This document shows, piece after piece, positions 22,762-34,253 of a DNA stretch of 64,000 nt; within the stretch, counting starts at the first letter, position 1; each line of letters opens with the position of its first letter. The stretch comes from Ophiocordyceps camponoti-saundersi (nom. inval.). Lineage: Eukaryota; Ascomycota; Sordariomycetes; Hypocreales; Ophiocordycipitaceae. The DNA is taken from positions 62,001-126,000 of the forward strand of contig PDHQ01000063.1 in assembly GCA_003339415.1 (NCBI GenBank), in the 5' to 3' direction. The notes under the pieces were generated by a model that had not been told where the DNA came from, ran no database searches, and saw only the letters and a list, made by a program, of their open reading frames with translations. A program made the position numbers and the translations under genes.

Positions 22762-23693
22762 ATGGCCACGGGCCTGGAAAAGGTCAAACATGTGGTGTTG
22801 GTACGGTCTGCAGCAAGCCAAAGTACTTGAAGAGAGTGTGATTCGTGCTGACCCCTTCATGATAACGACAATCTTCACAGGTGCTCTCCGGCAAGGGTGG
22901 CGTTGGCAAATCTTCCGTCACCATCCAACTGGCCCTCTCCCTCGCACTATCCGGCCACTCGGTCGGCATCCTCGACGTCGATTTGACGGGACCGTCGATC
23001 CCACGTATGCTGGCCGTTGAAGCATCCAAGGTGACGCAGGTGCCTGGGGGCTGGACGCCAGTGCTCGTCAGCGGCGCCGACGCGACCACTGGCGTCGGCA
23101 GCCTTCACGCCATGAGCCTCGGTTTCCTTCTGCAGACGAGAGGCGACTCCGTGGTGTGGCGAGGGCCGAAGAAGACGGCCATGATACGGCAGTTCCTACG
23201 AGACGTCATCTGGGGCGAGACGGACTATCTATTGGTCGACACGCCGCCGGGCACGAGCGACGAGCACATCTCGCTGGTCGAGACGCTGTATAGCGAGGCG
23301 CGACCGGATCAGATGGCCGGGGCTGTCGTCGTGACGACGCCACAGGCCGTGGCCACGTCGGACGTGCGCAAGGAGCTCAACTTTTGCGCCAAGACGAATA
23401 CCCGCGTGCTGGGCGTGGTGGAGAACATGAGCGGCTTCGTGTGTCCGCACTGCGCAGAGTGCAGCGACATTTTTGGTTCGGGCGGTGGTCGCTCTATGGC
23501 GGAACAATTCGGCGTCCCTTTCTTGGGTTCCGTGCCTTTGGATGGGCAGCTGGTCGCCTTATTGGAGGAGCGGCCAGGCGAATCAGAAGGACGGCTCATC
23601 GACAGGTACGTCGAATGCTCCCTCTCGCAGTTTTTCCGGCCCATGGCGGCCAAGCTGGCGAGTCACATGAGTGAGGGCGACGAGCATGGATAG
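22762..23693 (+). CDS. CFD1: Cytosolic Fe-S cluster assembly ATPase CFD1 (NUBP2 type)
   Basis: P-loop NTPase of the Mrp/NBP35 family; with NBP35 it forms the scaffold that builds [4Fe-4S] clusters for cytosolic and nuclear proteins. Exons 22762-22800 and 22881-23693 give 283 residues (80-nt GT-AG intron). The start gives [20 protein letters not shown], with the deviant Walker [10 protein letters not shown] at residues 17-25. Further motifs: [13 protein letters not shown], the family TPPGTSDEH, and [19 protein letters not shown]. The bridging cluster ligands CPHC are at residues 201-204 in [13 protein letters not shown]. It lacks the N-terminal four-Cys ferredoxin-like motif of NBP35, which distinguishes CFD1. 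Length agrees with yeast Cfd1 (about 290). Confidence 0.93.
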
Positions 23694-24466
23694 GATGGAT
23701 AGCCTGGATAGGGGGTAAGGGACCTGGAAAGACTGGGGGCTGGGGGCTGGGGACGCTATTTTACAGCATCAAAGGTACTTTTAAACCCGTGAAAACTCCA
23801 ATGACAACGTACCCATGACCGTTTAGAGACGGCTCTTGGTCTTGAGATCTCGCAGATGGTTAGTAGCTCACAGTATTAACAGCACAGAGACGGTTGAAGG
23901 CAAACGAAGACGAGGCAGCCCCGAAGCTTGCCACTGGTTTGACCCTCCTCCTCCTCCTCTGAATGCCTGAATGCCTATAGGCTATACCTCCTTCTCCGTC
24001 TCCCCCTCGTGTCAGAAAGGGTAAGTCTCCACACAGCCCGCCCGGAGGTTCCCGGGTAGCAAGAAAAAAAAAGAAAGCAAGAGCGACCGTGCAGTTCTTT
24101 CTTCTTCTATTGTTCCTTCCTTCTTTGCACGTTCGCACTCAAACCTTCGCACATCTTCGCCTCGACCTCTCTTCACGAAACGCCATTGGCTCAGCTTTCC
24201 AGTTGAAAGCAGTCCCTCTTCTCCCTCCTCTCTGCTTCATTTCTGCGACTATCCGGCGCTCTGCAGCCCCTTCCCGGGCAAGAGAACGAGGAAAAAAAAA
24301 AACCAGAACCAAACGCTGACACACAAACACGTTTCCACCGCCCCCCCTCCTTCCTACTTCTTCGACCGTGTTAAAACTTTGACTTCGACCAACACTATAT
24401 CTACATCTACCTGCATACATAACTCTCGCCTCTGCCTCCTCGAGCGCCCGGTTTCTCACCAGTTCC

Positions 24467-24478
24467 ATGCACCTCTAA
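24467..24478 (+). other. uORF1 (3 codons) in the AdoMetDC leader
   Basis: ATG CAC CTC TAA, a minimal upstream ORF about 535 nt before the main start, in a CT-rich probable leader. It is translated only if transcription starts upstream of it. Confidence 0.35.
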
Positions 24479-24554
24479 CGCTTGCTTGAACGTTGCTTGC
24501 TCGCTGGCCGTTGTCCGAGCCCTCTTGCCAGAGATTCCGCCTCCCCCGCCTTTC

Positions 24555-24656
24555 ATGCAATCGACCGACCCCCTACGATTCCTCTTCTCTCGTCCCTCCA
24601 AGTTCGTCTGCCAAATCGCTTGTTGCGACTTTCTCCAACTCAATTCATTCTACTGA
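24555..24656 (+). other. uORF2 (33 codons) in the AdoMetDC leader
   Basis: Starts ATGCAATCGACC, codes for a 33-residue peptide beginning MQSTDPLRFLF and ending LQLNSFY, and terminates 345 nt before the main ATG. No other ATG lies between it and the main start. AdoMetDC mRNAs in animals and plants are controlled by polyamine-responsive uORFs, so a role is plausible; this peptide is not one I recognise. Confidence 0.4.
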
Positions 24657-25001
24657 CGACCTCCAGGCCTCGATAGCACTGCTCGACGCCGTCAGACTAC
24701 CAGTTTCCTGTCGCTGTCGATTCTTGATCAAAGGCCGCCGCAGGTCGGCACCATTCCGTCTCAAACGCTTCTCCTCCGCGCCCTCCGCCTCCGACCCCCT
24801 TAACATCTTTCCGACCGACAACATCCTCTAAAACTTATCGTCCATTGCAGCTGGCTCTGCCAGCGTCTCTGCATTTTCCCGTCTTGTTTCTGCAGTCGAC
24901 GCCCGCTTCTCTGTTTGGGCGTCGGCTTGACAAGGCTGCGTGCAGACACGGGGTGAAACATTTGCCAACGTCCCGACACCACCTCCCGCCAGCGTAGCAT
25001 C

Positions 25002-26552
25002 ATGGCCAGCCACTCGATTCCCACCAACTACACCTTGTCGCCTGCTCCTTACCTCACCATCAACCACGAGGTGGCTGATGGCTTAGATTCGACCAATGCC
25101 TTTGAAGGTCTGTGGCCTTGGACCGCCCATCAGTCCTGATATTCTGACTGATAAAAAACCGCAGGCCCGGAGAAGTTGTTGGAGGTCTGGTTCGCCCCAA
25201 GCTCGAGTGCTCTGCCCTCAACTGCCCCCCCAAATGGCCTCAAAGTCGTCCCGGCAGCCACTTGGGTCAGCATGCTCGACATGGTCAACTGCAAGATCCT
25301 GTCTGTCATCAAGTCAGAGGCCGTTGACTCCTATCTACTCTCCGAGTCCAGCATGTTCGTCTTTCCCCATAAGATTATTCTAAAGACATGCGGCACCACG
25401 ACTCTACTTCTCGGCCTTCAGCGCCTGCTTCACATTGCTGCCGCCAACGCCGGCTTCCCCTTCCGCAATGCCGTGTCCTCCAAGGACATCTGTGCTGTAG
25501 CAATTCCGTACCGCATCTTTTACAGCCGGAAGAATTTCCTCTTCCCTGATCAGCAGCGCGGACCGCATCGAAGCTGGAAGCAAGAAGTCAAGTATCTCGA
25601 CGACATGATCGAGGGCGGCGGCAGCGCCTACATGGTCGGCAAGATGAACGGTGATCATTGGTACCTGTACATTACATCGCCCAACAAGACGTTGACCCCT
25701 CCTCTGACTCCAGACCTGGACAAACTTAACGGTCACCCGACACCGGACACCATGTCCATTGGCAGCGTCGGCCTGGACTGCCCTAGCATTGGAAATGACG
25801 AAACGCTGGAGATTCTCATGACGGACCTCGACCCTGACACGGCCAAGCAGTTCCACATGTCGCATGCGACCACCATTGCCAGCGACTTGCCCGCCAAGGA
25901 GACAAGCACGTTCCGGACGCTGGATGTCGCGGGCCATCTGTCGCCGCCAAGGGAGGTCGACGTCTTTGACAATTGCGGTGGCGACGATGGCGGTCAGGAA
26001 TCAACGACTGAGGGCCATGCGCTGGGCGCCATCATCTCGGACAGTTGCGGTCTGTCCCAGGTTTATCCGACATCGGTTTACCCGGATGCCCGCGTGGACG
26101 CGTTCCTCTTCACGCCTTGTGGCTTCTCGGCCAACGGGGTAGTGCCGGTGCCGGCAATGGTGCCCGGGGACCTGCCAGGCTCTACGCACTACTTCAACGT
26201 CCACGTCACGCCGGAGCCCGGATTCTCCTTTGCCTCGTTTGAGACGGATGTCCCGGGCGGGCAGAACGGCAGAACGACTGCGGAGATTATTGAACACGTC
26301 GTCAGCATCTTCCGCCCCGGCCGCTTCAGCGTCACGTTCTTCGAGGCCAAGGGCCGCGGTGTGAATCCGTATGGCCAAGGAGACAGCGGCTTCGGGGGCC
26401 TCAACATGCAGAAACTCGTCGATCCCGTCAGAGGCTACAAGCGCGTGGATCGCATCGTACACGACTTTGAGGACTACTATCTTGTCTTTCGCTATTACGA
26501 GCGAGAGGGATGGGTGGGCGATAACTCTGCCAGAGTGGGTGAGGTAGTTTGA
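25002..26552 (+). CDS. SPE2: S-adenosylmethionine decarboxylase proenzyme
   Basis: Makes decarboxylated AdoMet, the aminopropyl donor for spermidine and spermine synthesis; a pyruvoyl enzyme that cleaves itself into two chains. Exons 25002-25107 and 25165-26552 give 497 residues, with a 57-nt intron. The self-processing site is LSESSMFVFPHK, with predicted cleavage between Glu96 and Ser97, which becomes the pyruvoyl group. ILKTCGTTTLL with the catalytic Cys follows. Later, a GDHWYLYI stretch, ETLEILMTDLDP and a DACLFTPCGFS-like segment (DAFLFTPCGFSANG) match eukaryotic AdoMetDC. It is longer than the yeast enzyme (396) because of an insertion around residues 215-320 rich in Thr, Pro and Gly. 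The 5' leader carries two uORFs. Confidence 0.95.
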
Positions 26553-27831
26553 GAGGCTTGTTTTATCGGGCCTGAGAGGGAGCGGACTCTGGGATCTCGT
26601 TTGCTGTGTGACGTTTTTGTTCTGGTCCAGGTTTTTTTTTTCTTTTGACTGTTTTGATTTCGAAAAGCGTCTCGACTTGGCTACTTATCATTCGTACCGT
26701 ACTCTTCCAACGTCTCTCTCTCTCTCTCTTTCTCTCTCTCTGTGTGTGTGTGTTGTGCATGTCCCGAGCTGGAACGGATTTGATCTCGAGAGGTCAATCT
26801 CCCGGAATCAGCGGTGCGGATTTCGTTCCGAGCAGGGGCTTCATGGGACTCAAGCTCCATCTATGTATGTATGTATGTCTACGGCTTCAGCTGAATCCTC
26901 GTCTCCGAGGGAGCTACGATCATGTCATCTTAAATCGGTGGATTGCTCATGCAAGGCTTATTTGGGATGTGGTTTCCATCTGTTTGAAAAAGAGGGTGGA
27001 GGGGAATTATCTACCTATGTACATATCTACAAGCTACTGTCGGAGCTCTTGCGTCAAGTTGGAACTCTAATGATAATCGGTGATGTCTGATGACCGATGA
27101 ATCGATGGCTGATGGCTAGCTGCCCTGCGTGCCTAGTGGTAAAGGGGGGTTTGTTGACATCATGAGTTTACAGTGAATATCTATACGTCTGACGAGCCAA
27201 AAAAAAAACAGGCGACTTTTTTAGTGAGGCTGCAGCTAATGAAGTTCGCGTTTCTTATTGTCCGGTGTCTGATGTCATGTCCACGTGATCTAGTAAATAC
27301 CCTTGTTTCGTGTATTGTTGATTTGTGCGCGACGCAATACCACGTGGGACGAGCCGAGGAGGACGTGACTATTCTTGAACTCTAAATCACCTCCCTATCA
27401 CGTGGTGAAAAAGGGTCTTATCCACGTGATGATACCATTCACGGCCACGTGATGCTATCGGTTAATCGTTATCGTTAATCTTCATCAGCTTTCTATCTAC
27501 CATGGTCCATAAGGAAAAATTTCGAGGCACAACCACAAGCCCTATTTGAGCGACGCGACCGTCTATCGCTCGACCATCATCCTCGATACAATTCTCCGAT
27601 TTTGAAACGGAAACTCTATTGTCGAAAGAGGAGAAGAGACTGGATAAGGCGAACGGGCTTTTCTCACCTTGCGGGCTATTCTCGACGCGGTTTTTTACGA
27701 CTGAGACGTGGACGACGAGCTTGGATCGCTACGAACGACCGAAAGGGAATAAAGAAATTGAAGAGAATCAATTGAGGAGAAATTTCTATAAAGAAAAGAA
27801 GGGAAAGAGAAAAAAAAAGATATTCGCAGCG
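26553..27831. other. Intergenic; CT/GT repeat and the E-box-rich NOP10 promoter
   Basis: (TC)n-(TG)n at about 26714-26752 downstream of AdoMetDC, a TATG patch at about 26863-26880, then the CACGTG cluster before NOP10. No further gene seen. Confidence 0.65.
27282..27451. promoter_or_regulatory. Cluster of five CACGTG elements upstream of NOP10
   Basis: CACGTG at 27282, 27341, 27399, 27423 and 27446. Three read CCACGTGAT; one is TCACGTGG and one CCACGTGG. One hexamer would be expected per about 4 kb, so five in 170 nt is far above chance. They sit about 380-550 nt upstream of the start. Cbf1-type bHLH binding is the simplest reading. Confidence 0.6.
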
Positions 27832-28017
27832 ATGCATCTCATGTACACCCTCGACGAGCGCGGCAACCGCCTCTACACGCTGAAGAAGGTCGTCGCCCAC
27901 GGACAGGTGACCAAGTCGGCGCACCCCGCGCGCTTCTCGCCGGACGACAAGTGGTCTCGGCAGCGGGTTACGCTGAAGAGGCGCTTTGGCTTGCTGTTGA
28001 CGCAGTTGCAGGAGTGA
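27832..28017 (+). CDS. NOP10: H/ACA snoRNP component NOP10
   Basis: Small protein of the H/ACA ribonucleoprotein (with Cbf5/dyskerin, Gar1 and Nhp2) that pseudouridylates rRNA and snRNA. The 61-residue single-exon frame starts [20 protein letters not shown] and continues [19 protein letters not shown] and [16 protein letters not shown], nearly identical in pattern to NOP10 of other fungi and animals. The internal ATG at 27832 is chosen although the frame is open further upstream, because the protein family starts here and the preceding sequence is Lys/Arg-rich leader. As in other eukaryotic NOP10, the zinc-binding Cys of archaeal Nop10 are absent. Confidence 0.96.
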   Translation: MHLMYTLDERGNRLYTLKKVVAHGQVTKSAHPARFSPDDKWSRQRVTLKRRFGLLLTQLQE

Positions 28018-28274
28018 TTGTGGATTTTATCAGGATGGGTTGGAAGTTGGGGTGATGGGGGAGTGATGGGGAGCGCTGGAGTTGATGGCCTTTTTTTCAT
28101 TGTTTGTGTTGAGAGAAACTGGGGGGGGAAGAGATGAGGTTGGTTGTGTGGGAGTGCGCACTTTGAAGCGGACGGTCAGGCGGGAAGGCGAGAAGGGGTA
28201 TGAGAACTATCAGTGCCCGCTCTAGCTACCTAGCTATGAACAAAAGATTTTTTTACTCTCTATCCTCAATGCCT

Positions 28275-29663
28275 CTACTTCTTCCTTCGTCTCGCATTCA
28301 CGTTACGACCAGCACCGACACGGATCCTACCGCCCTCTACGCCGGCACGCTCGCGACTCAGGAGACTCGGCAGACGATCCTCATCCATCAGATCGACGTC
28401 CTTTCTCCTCGCGCGACGCTGCTCCTCCACCGCCCGGACAAACTCCTTCTGGTCCTCGGCGAGCATCAGGTCCCGACCCCAGCCGTTCTTACCACCGGCG
28501 GAGGAAGAAGAAGAAGAGTGTTTGCCGCTGGCGTTGCCGTGGACGGGCTTGGGCACGCTGTAGACGTTACCTCGCTTGTTCCACTGGAAGTTGCTCTTGA
28601 GGTGGACCCTGAAGACGCCGTTGCGGTCCGTCGAGCAGCTGGCGCGCAGGAGAGTCGGCTGCCCGCACGAAGGGCAGAACCGTTTCTCCATGTCCTTTGT
28701 GATGGCGAAGCAGCCGTGGCAGCGGAGGACCCAGTTCTTCAGCCGGGTGATTCTGGCGAGCGATGGCGTGAGAAGGTTGAGGTTCATCCGTAGGGCTACG
28801 TTCTGCATCGCGTAGTCGGAGGTGAGGATTGCGGCTTGTAGTGTCTTTTCCGGCTTTTGCGAGGCGCTGCTTTTGCTGTTGCTGTCTTGCGCCTGGTGTT
28901 TCTTGATGTTGGACGGCGTTATCCACTCGCCACCTTCCGAGTCATCGGCATCGGAACCTTGTTGGTTTTCGTCTTCCCCTTTGACTACTTCTTTTTTTTC
29001 TTCGGCTTCTCCCTCGTGATTGGTGCCGTCGTGTTGCGATTTAGGGCCGATGGCTTGTGACGGTGAAGTTTCCTCCACGTCGGACTCTAGTGCTGCGGCT
29101 TCCTTCAAGTCCAGATTGGCCATGGACGTTTCCAGAAGGAGTCGCGCATCTGCGTCTTCAGCGACATCTGGGTTCTTGGCTTCATCGCAACTAGGCGCCT
29201 GCAGAGGAGTAACAGCCTTCTCGTCGCCGGTGAGGACCGGCTTGTCAGGACGGCCGTTGAGGCGTTCTTGACCAGGCGTATTCCTCAGCCTCCAATCGCC
29301 GTGATTCCGTTCGCACTCTAGCTCATACGTGAGGGCCAAAACCTCCAGATCTGGCCGACTGAGAACGGCAAGATCGCCCGTCTTCCTAGCGAAGCCTTGG
29401 ACGAACCGCAGGCTCTCAGGCTTGGGCGTGCGCACAGTCAGCAGGGGGCGGAGCGTCGTCTCGACGCGGGAGCGGGTGACTGGGTCGCGGATCTCGGCGA
29501 GGACAGACGGGATGGTGAAGAGGGCCTCGGCTTTGGCGATTAACACGCTGACGGGGGGGTCATTCTGGATCAACGGGCCTGTGTCGAGGACGAGGCTGTG
29601 GATGGGTTTGATGGGGGTGCTGGAGCTTGGATCGGAACCGAGCTCTGTCGAAGATGCTTCCAT
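28275..29663 (-). CDS. NOB1: 20S-pre-rRNA D-site endonuclease NOB1
   Basis: Endonuclease that cuts 20S pre-rRNA at site D to make the 3' end of 18S rRNA in late pre-40S particles. Single exon, 462 residues. An N-terminal PIN domain starts at SLVLDTGPLIQ with the metal-binding Asp27; FTIPSVLAEIRDPVTRSR and KTGDLAVLSRPDLEVLALTY complete it, with the YELECE continuation typical of NOB1. The middle is acidic and Ser-rich (DDSEGGEWITPSNIKKHQ). The zinc ribbon is LRCHGCFAITKDMEKRFCPSCG (the flanking CxxC pairs), then TLLRASCSTDRNG. The C-terminus carries the basic FQWNKRGNVYSVPKP and a Lys/Arg tail. It faces NOP10, also a ribosome-biogenesis gene, with 257 nt between the two stop codons. A CACGTG lies at 29857-29862, about 195 nt upstream of the start. 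Confidence 0.95.
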   Translation of the reverse strand: MEASSTELGSDPSSSTPIKPIHSLVLDTGPLIQNDPPVSVLIAKAEALFTIPSVLAEIRDPVTRSRVETTLRPLLTVRTPKPESLRFVQGFARKTGDLAVLSRPDLEVLALTYELECERNHGDWRLRNTPGQERLNGRPDKPVLTGDEKAVTPLQAPSCDEAKNPDVAEDADARLLLETSMANLDLKEAAALESDVEETSPSQAIGPKSQHDGTNHEGEAEEKKEVVKGEDENQQGSDADDSEGGEWITPSNIKKHQAQDSNSKSSASQKPEKTLQAAILTSDYAMQNVALRMNLNLLTPSLARITRLKNWVLRCHGCFAITKDMEKRFCPSCGQPTLLRASCSTDRNGVFRVHLKSNFQWNKRGNVYSVPKPVHGNASGKHSSSSSSAGGKNGWGRDLMLAEDQKEFVRAVEEQRRARRKDVDLMDEDRLPSLLSRERAGVEGGRIRVGAGRNVNARRRKK

Positions 29664-32600
29664 AGGAGAGAGTGTCTTTCTGCCTTTCGATCGTCAAGGA
29701 AAGGCACGTATGTACCAAGCAATCAGATGGGGGATCTCCAGAGGTGAAAGTTATCTGTATCACGGATTTTACGCCGCATCGCGATTAGATAGGTAATGAT
29801 ATGGAGTTTTGTGTGTGAAAGAGAGATAGGCTGTATGTACGCTTGTGGATCACGGTCACGTGCCGCAACGCTGCGGCTGAAAGGCGCAACAGATTCGTCA
29901 CAGGGATAACAACAAACGTGACTTTTTGCTCGCGTCTCAACGAGCTTAACTGATATACACACACAGAGAGAGACATGGTCCCTGCAGAGCTGTACCCGTG
30001 GCAACGACAGTCCTTCCGGGTAAGGGCCGGCTTGCGTCTCGCCTCTTAACCCGACGGTTTCCTAGGCCGAAGGGTCGATGGAATCGTCGCTGCCGAGACG
30101 TTGCATGCGGCGTGACAGGAAGTAAAGACTACGGATATTGCTACGCCATAGCTTTGCCAGATCGAGGGGACGCGACCGAGGCGGCTATCGGAGAGTGAGA
30201 GTTGGACGGCGGCTGCGGCCAGCCAGTTCGTGTGTATGTATGTAGGTATGTATGTATGCATGCACAGGTCTAGGAGACGAGGTGGTCTTTGCATACCTAC
30301 CTACCTACATGATACTAGAAGGTAATAGGTGTATCGAGTGGGTTAAGAAAGAGAGATACATAAGCATAGGGCCAACTTAATTACGTTGTAAAGGGTCTTA
30401 ACCTATCAGGTTATCATCGTCTTGACTCTGACCCTTGATGAAATGTCTGCGTTGTGATTTGTGCAATAGTTAAGAAACAGGATAGTCAGGTATGTTGTGC
30501 ACATATGTATGTACATATGTAGTGCATGTGTGTGAATGTGTCTGTATCCGTAGGAAGATATGCATTTATTCAATAATTCAATTGCGCCGCGGTAGGCTCG
30601 GCATCACGACATCCGCCCCATGCTGCGAAGTAAAAACAATGGAGAAGCAACGTCAGACGCAACGTGACGAAGGGGGGCTTGGGTCAAGTGGTTGTTAAGA
30701 GGGGGGCTAGGAAGGATCAGATCAAGGAAGGAAAGAAAGTAAAGTCAAATTAAACAAGGAAACAAACAAGAGAGAAGATTCCCCCACGGAGGAGAAGTCT
30801 GTCAAGTCAGAGAGTGTGTGTTTTAGGCAACGCGATGATGATGATCCTTTGGGGAAGGGGGAGTTGATGAAGGGGTTTTGTGTGGTGTATAGTTTCTTTC
30901 ATCGTACATAGTATGTACACATAAACATAGTAGGTATCTACATAAAGATATGTGCAGTATGTATGAAGTTAAGTATGATATCCTTTTCGATACGGTGATA
31001 CGTGGTCAATGAATGCCCGTGTATCTCTTTTGGCCTCTTCACGGCCTTCACGGGGTTGCGTTATCTGGCATAAAGCGGCGAAATCACGACTCATTCCGTC
31101 AGTCAGTCCGTGCCCTTAACAAGGACAAACGCATCAATCAAGTCAAGTGACTGAAGAAAAAAAAATCAGGTTTTTTTTTCCTCCCCCCCCCCCCCCCCCT
31201 TTTCCCCAGCCTCTCTACGGATACTCGTATTTTCAAGCCCTCTTCCGTCGCCCAGACAAACAAACTGGGCACCAGTCCCCAAAGCAATAACCGAAGAAAC
31301 GAAATGAAGACGAAAAAAAGAGCCAAGGATGATTTTAAATAAACATTCAGAATCTCACTGAAAATTTGCCTTTTTTCCTCTTTCAAACTCCTTAATGATT
31401 AAGAGGCTTGGTAACGAATCCTTCTCCCTTTTTTCTTCCTCCTCATATTCGAGAAGCGTTCCATGGCGGCTAATGCATAGCCCCCCCTCCCCCCTTTTCC
31501 GGCATTGACGAATCGGCCGAGGAGAAGAATCAGCCGAGATAAGAGAGGGACAAAGAAAAAAAGACCCCCCCCTGTCTGGAGAAGTGGAAGAGAGGTCGCT
31601 ATTGGGTGGGAGTGAGCTTGGCAGGGGAAAAAGAGTGTGATGAGTTGACGATAGCCTATCTGTGTGCTTGAGCGGTTACGAACACGGGAGAATTGCTATC
31701 GACGATATCCGAGACCTTTTTGGCATATATGTATAATTAGATACTTACATATGTACATACATACATACTTGCATGGGTCGGTAGAGACCGGAAAGGTCTG
31801 CCGGCATTATTAGTGCTTGACTGTTGATTCGAGGTTGAATGAATGTAGATACGGGCCTATACGGGCCTGGTTATACCTACGTGTATACATATGTATGTAA
31901 GTTGAGTTGAGTTGTTGATCAACCTACCTACCCTGCAATCCGGAAGCGAGTTTCGAAACATGCCACATGATGACGACGATGATGCCCATTCATACATACA
32001 TACATCATACAAATGCCCATATGTAGTTTCGAACAGCTTCATCGTCCTTGTTCTTGACAAGCCGTGGGTCTCGGACAGGAATCTGGATTCTCATGTCGTC
32101 ATCCTGTCGTTCCCCTTTTTCGCTGGGGTTACCCCAGGTCCCTTTTTCTTTTTCTTTTTTCCCCGGGCGACGTCGTTTCATGGTGCCGTCATTGCCCCTG
32201 CTTTTCTCGATCTATCTACTACTAAGATATATTGCGTGTACGCGTATGTTTGTATGTTTATGGATGGATATACATATAAATGTATGTATGTATGTATGTA
32301 CGTACGTATGGGTAGATGTTCGATATGTTGTATACCTACCTACCTACATGCATAGATGCATGCTCAACCTACATAGTATGTATGTAGCACATAACGCACA
32401 ACCATCATACTTTCTGACAACACTGGGATGAAGCACTATTGTGAACAAAAGGACACTCACTTACTTGCCCTGCTTCTCGGCGTAACAAACTGCCTACCTG
32501 CTTCACCTGTTAAACCGCCCTCTCCCACCCATAAATGTATGTATTCCTACACGATAAACAGATGTACTCTCTGTCTGTCTGGCTGTGTTATACATACATA

Positions 32601-33228
32601 TATGGCACATCGCGTCAAGAACAATACCGAGCCGACGGCAAACTCCCATCTTACATACATACAACCAACTCCCTCACAAGAACCAGCTATGGCAAGTCAA
32701 AGACAATCTATCCGACAAATCCAATAGATAGGCAACAGACAACCTGAACGAGACCCACCTACCTCCGGGCTATCCTGTATCATAATCCAGCAACCTTTTA
32801 TCTTTCTTTCTTCCCATGTTTCGTCTCTAATCAAGAGGTTAGTTTTCCAGGGGGGGGGGGAGAAGGAAAAGAAAAAAGGGGGGGGGGGATGACTCGTTTC
32901 TACATTCCCACTCTTTAGGTATGTGGCTTTTTGCGGGGAAGAGCTGTCTCTTTACTCGTGAAGCGTTGCATTTTAAGATATCCTTTTTTTTTCCCCCTAT
33001 TCTTCGCTAGTTGTGTGTGTGTGTGTGTTTCGCCGAGTTTAACTTTGAAGTCTGTCGTCTTTTACCGTTTCACCTTGCACGTACATACATACATGAGTGA
33101 TCACGTTCTCTCTCTTCTTCTATGTTTTTATGTATGTATGTATGTATGTATGTATGCATGCAGCTAGATACGCCGAGAAAGAGCTACAACTACGTGTCTG
33201 TTTAGAATGAATGAATGAGTCAACAACC

Positions 33229-33269
<41 letters not shown>

Positions 33270-34253
33270 ATCTATCGGCCCCAGTCCACAACCTCTTATT
33301 AAACCGGGACCGACCCTCCCACCCACTCTCTCTATCCAAGGCTTTTCGTCCATTCTTATCCTCCATCTCATTCCCTCTCTTCTTCTCTACTTATTCTCCT
33401 TGACAATCTTTCTACATCATGATCCTTCTTCGTTTGCCCACTTTCACATCGTATCTGTTCTAAACTCTGAACCCTCAAACCAACCCCCGTGTTCCATCGA
33501 AAAAACAACTGTTAAAAAAAAACACCTTCTCTTTTTATTAGGCGCCCACTATTCTCTGTGCCCTGTCACCTCACCCTCTCGGCAAACAAGGTTAGGGCCC
33601 GCTTTCGAGTTCAACAACTTCACGCCCTTCGTCACGCCTCCACTTCCCAAAAACCCTTATCTCTCTCTGTCTTTCCCCCCCCCCTTCCTCTCCTCTCTCG
33701 CTCCGTCTCTCTCTTGCTCTCGTTTTTCTACCTTGTGCTGGACCCATTCTAGGTGCCAGGTTAGGGTCCCTCCACGTGCCAAGTTGCCGCCTCCTGCTCC
33801 TCCTGCTCCTCCTTCTCCTCCTCTCTTCTCTCCTCTCTTTTGATCCTTACTTTTCAGTCGGGAACCCTGCTTTGCTCCATCCGTCCCGCTTCCTCTGCTC
33901 CTCTTTTTACCTTCTTCTTGCCGCCCTTCCTTTTGAACTCGGCGGTCTCTTTTGAAAGGGTTTTCTTTTCCTTTTCTCTCTCTCTTGCGCCACTGTTTGT
34001 TTATTCTATTTTGATATTCGATTTTCAATTTTCTCTTCCTCTCTTTCTTCATCATTCTTGTTTTTCTCACCCTCTCTTCTCTCTCTCTCTCACTCTCACC
34101 CTCTCTCCGTATCTCTAGCCTTTGGGCACTCTCATCTCTCATATCGTTTCCTCCCCCCCCTCCCCCCTTTCAGCGCGCCCATCATCTTCATCCGCCATCT
34201 GTCCACCGTTCTCTACACATCGTGTAGAGCGGAATACCGAAGAATCCCTCGCT
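29664..34253. repeat. 4.6-kb intergenic region, microsatellites and pyrimidine-rich leader
   Basis: No gene supported. Contents: TATG/TACC patches (about 30230-30310, 31740-31770, 32280-32350), C18 near 31182-31199, G-runs at about 32850-32888, (GT)n at about 33010-33028, TATG run at about 33127-33160, (CT)19 at about 33229-33266, and a 600-nt CT-rich stretch (about 33640-34230) that is the promoter or leader of the permease gene. Confidence 0.7.
29857..29862. promoter_or_regulatory. CACGTG E-box upstream of NOB1
   Basis: GTCACGTGCC about 195 nt upstream of the NOB1 ATG; the same element as in the NOP10 and MRPL15 upstream regions. Confidence 0.35.

Larger units (their letters stand above)
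23694..25001 (+). other. Promoter and long leader of AdoMet decarboxylase
   Basis: About 1.3 kb without a main gene. The part from about 24080 is CT-rich, typical of a long fungal 5' leader, and holds two upstream ORFs that precede the AdoMetDC start (listed separately). No repeat or RNA gene recognised. Confidence 0.5.

Noticed and set aside
24139..24468. Minus-strand frame in the AdoMetDC leader
   Set aside because: Complement of a CT-rich leader; no signals of a gene.
33211..33843. 210-codon Ser/Pro/Leu frame upstream of the permease
   Set aside because: Translation of CT-rich leader and (CT)n repeat.
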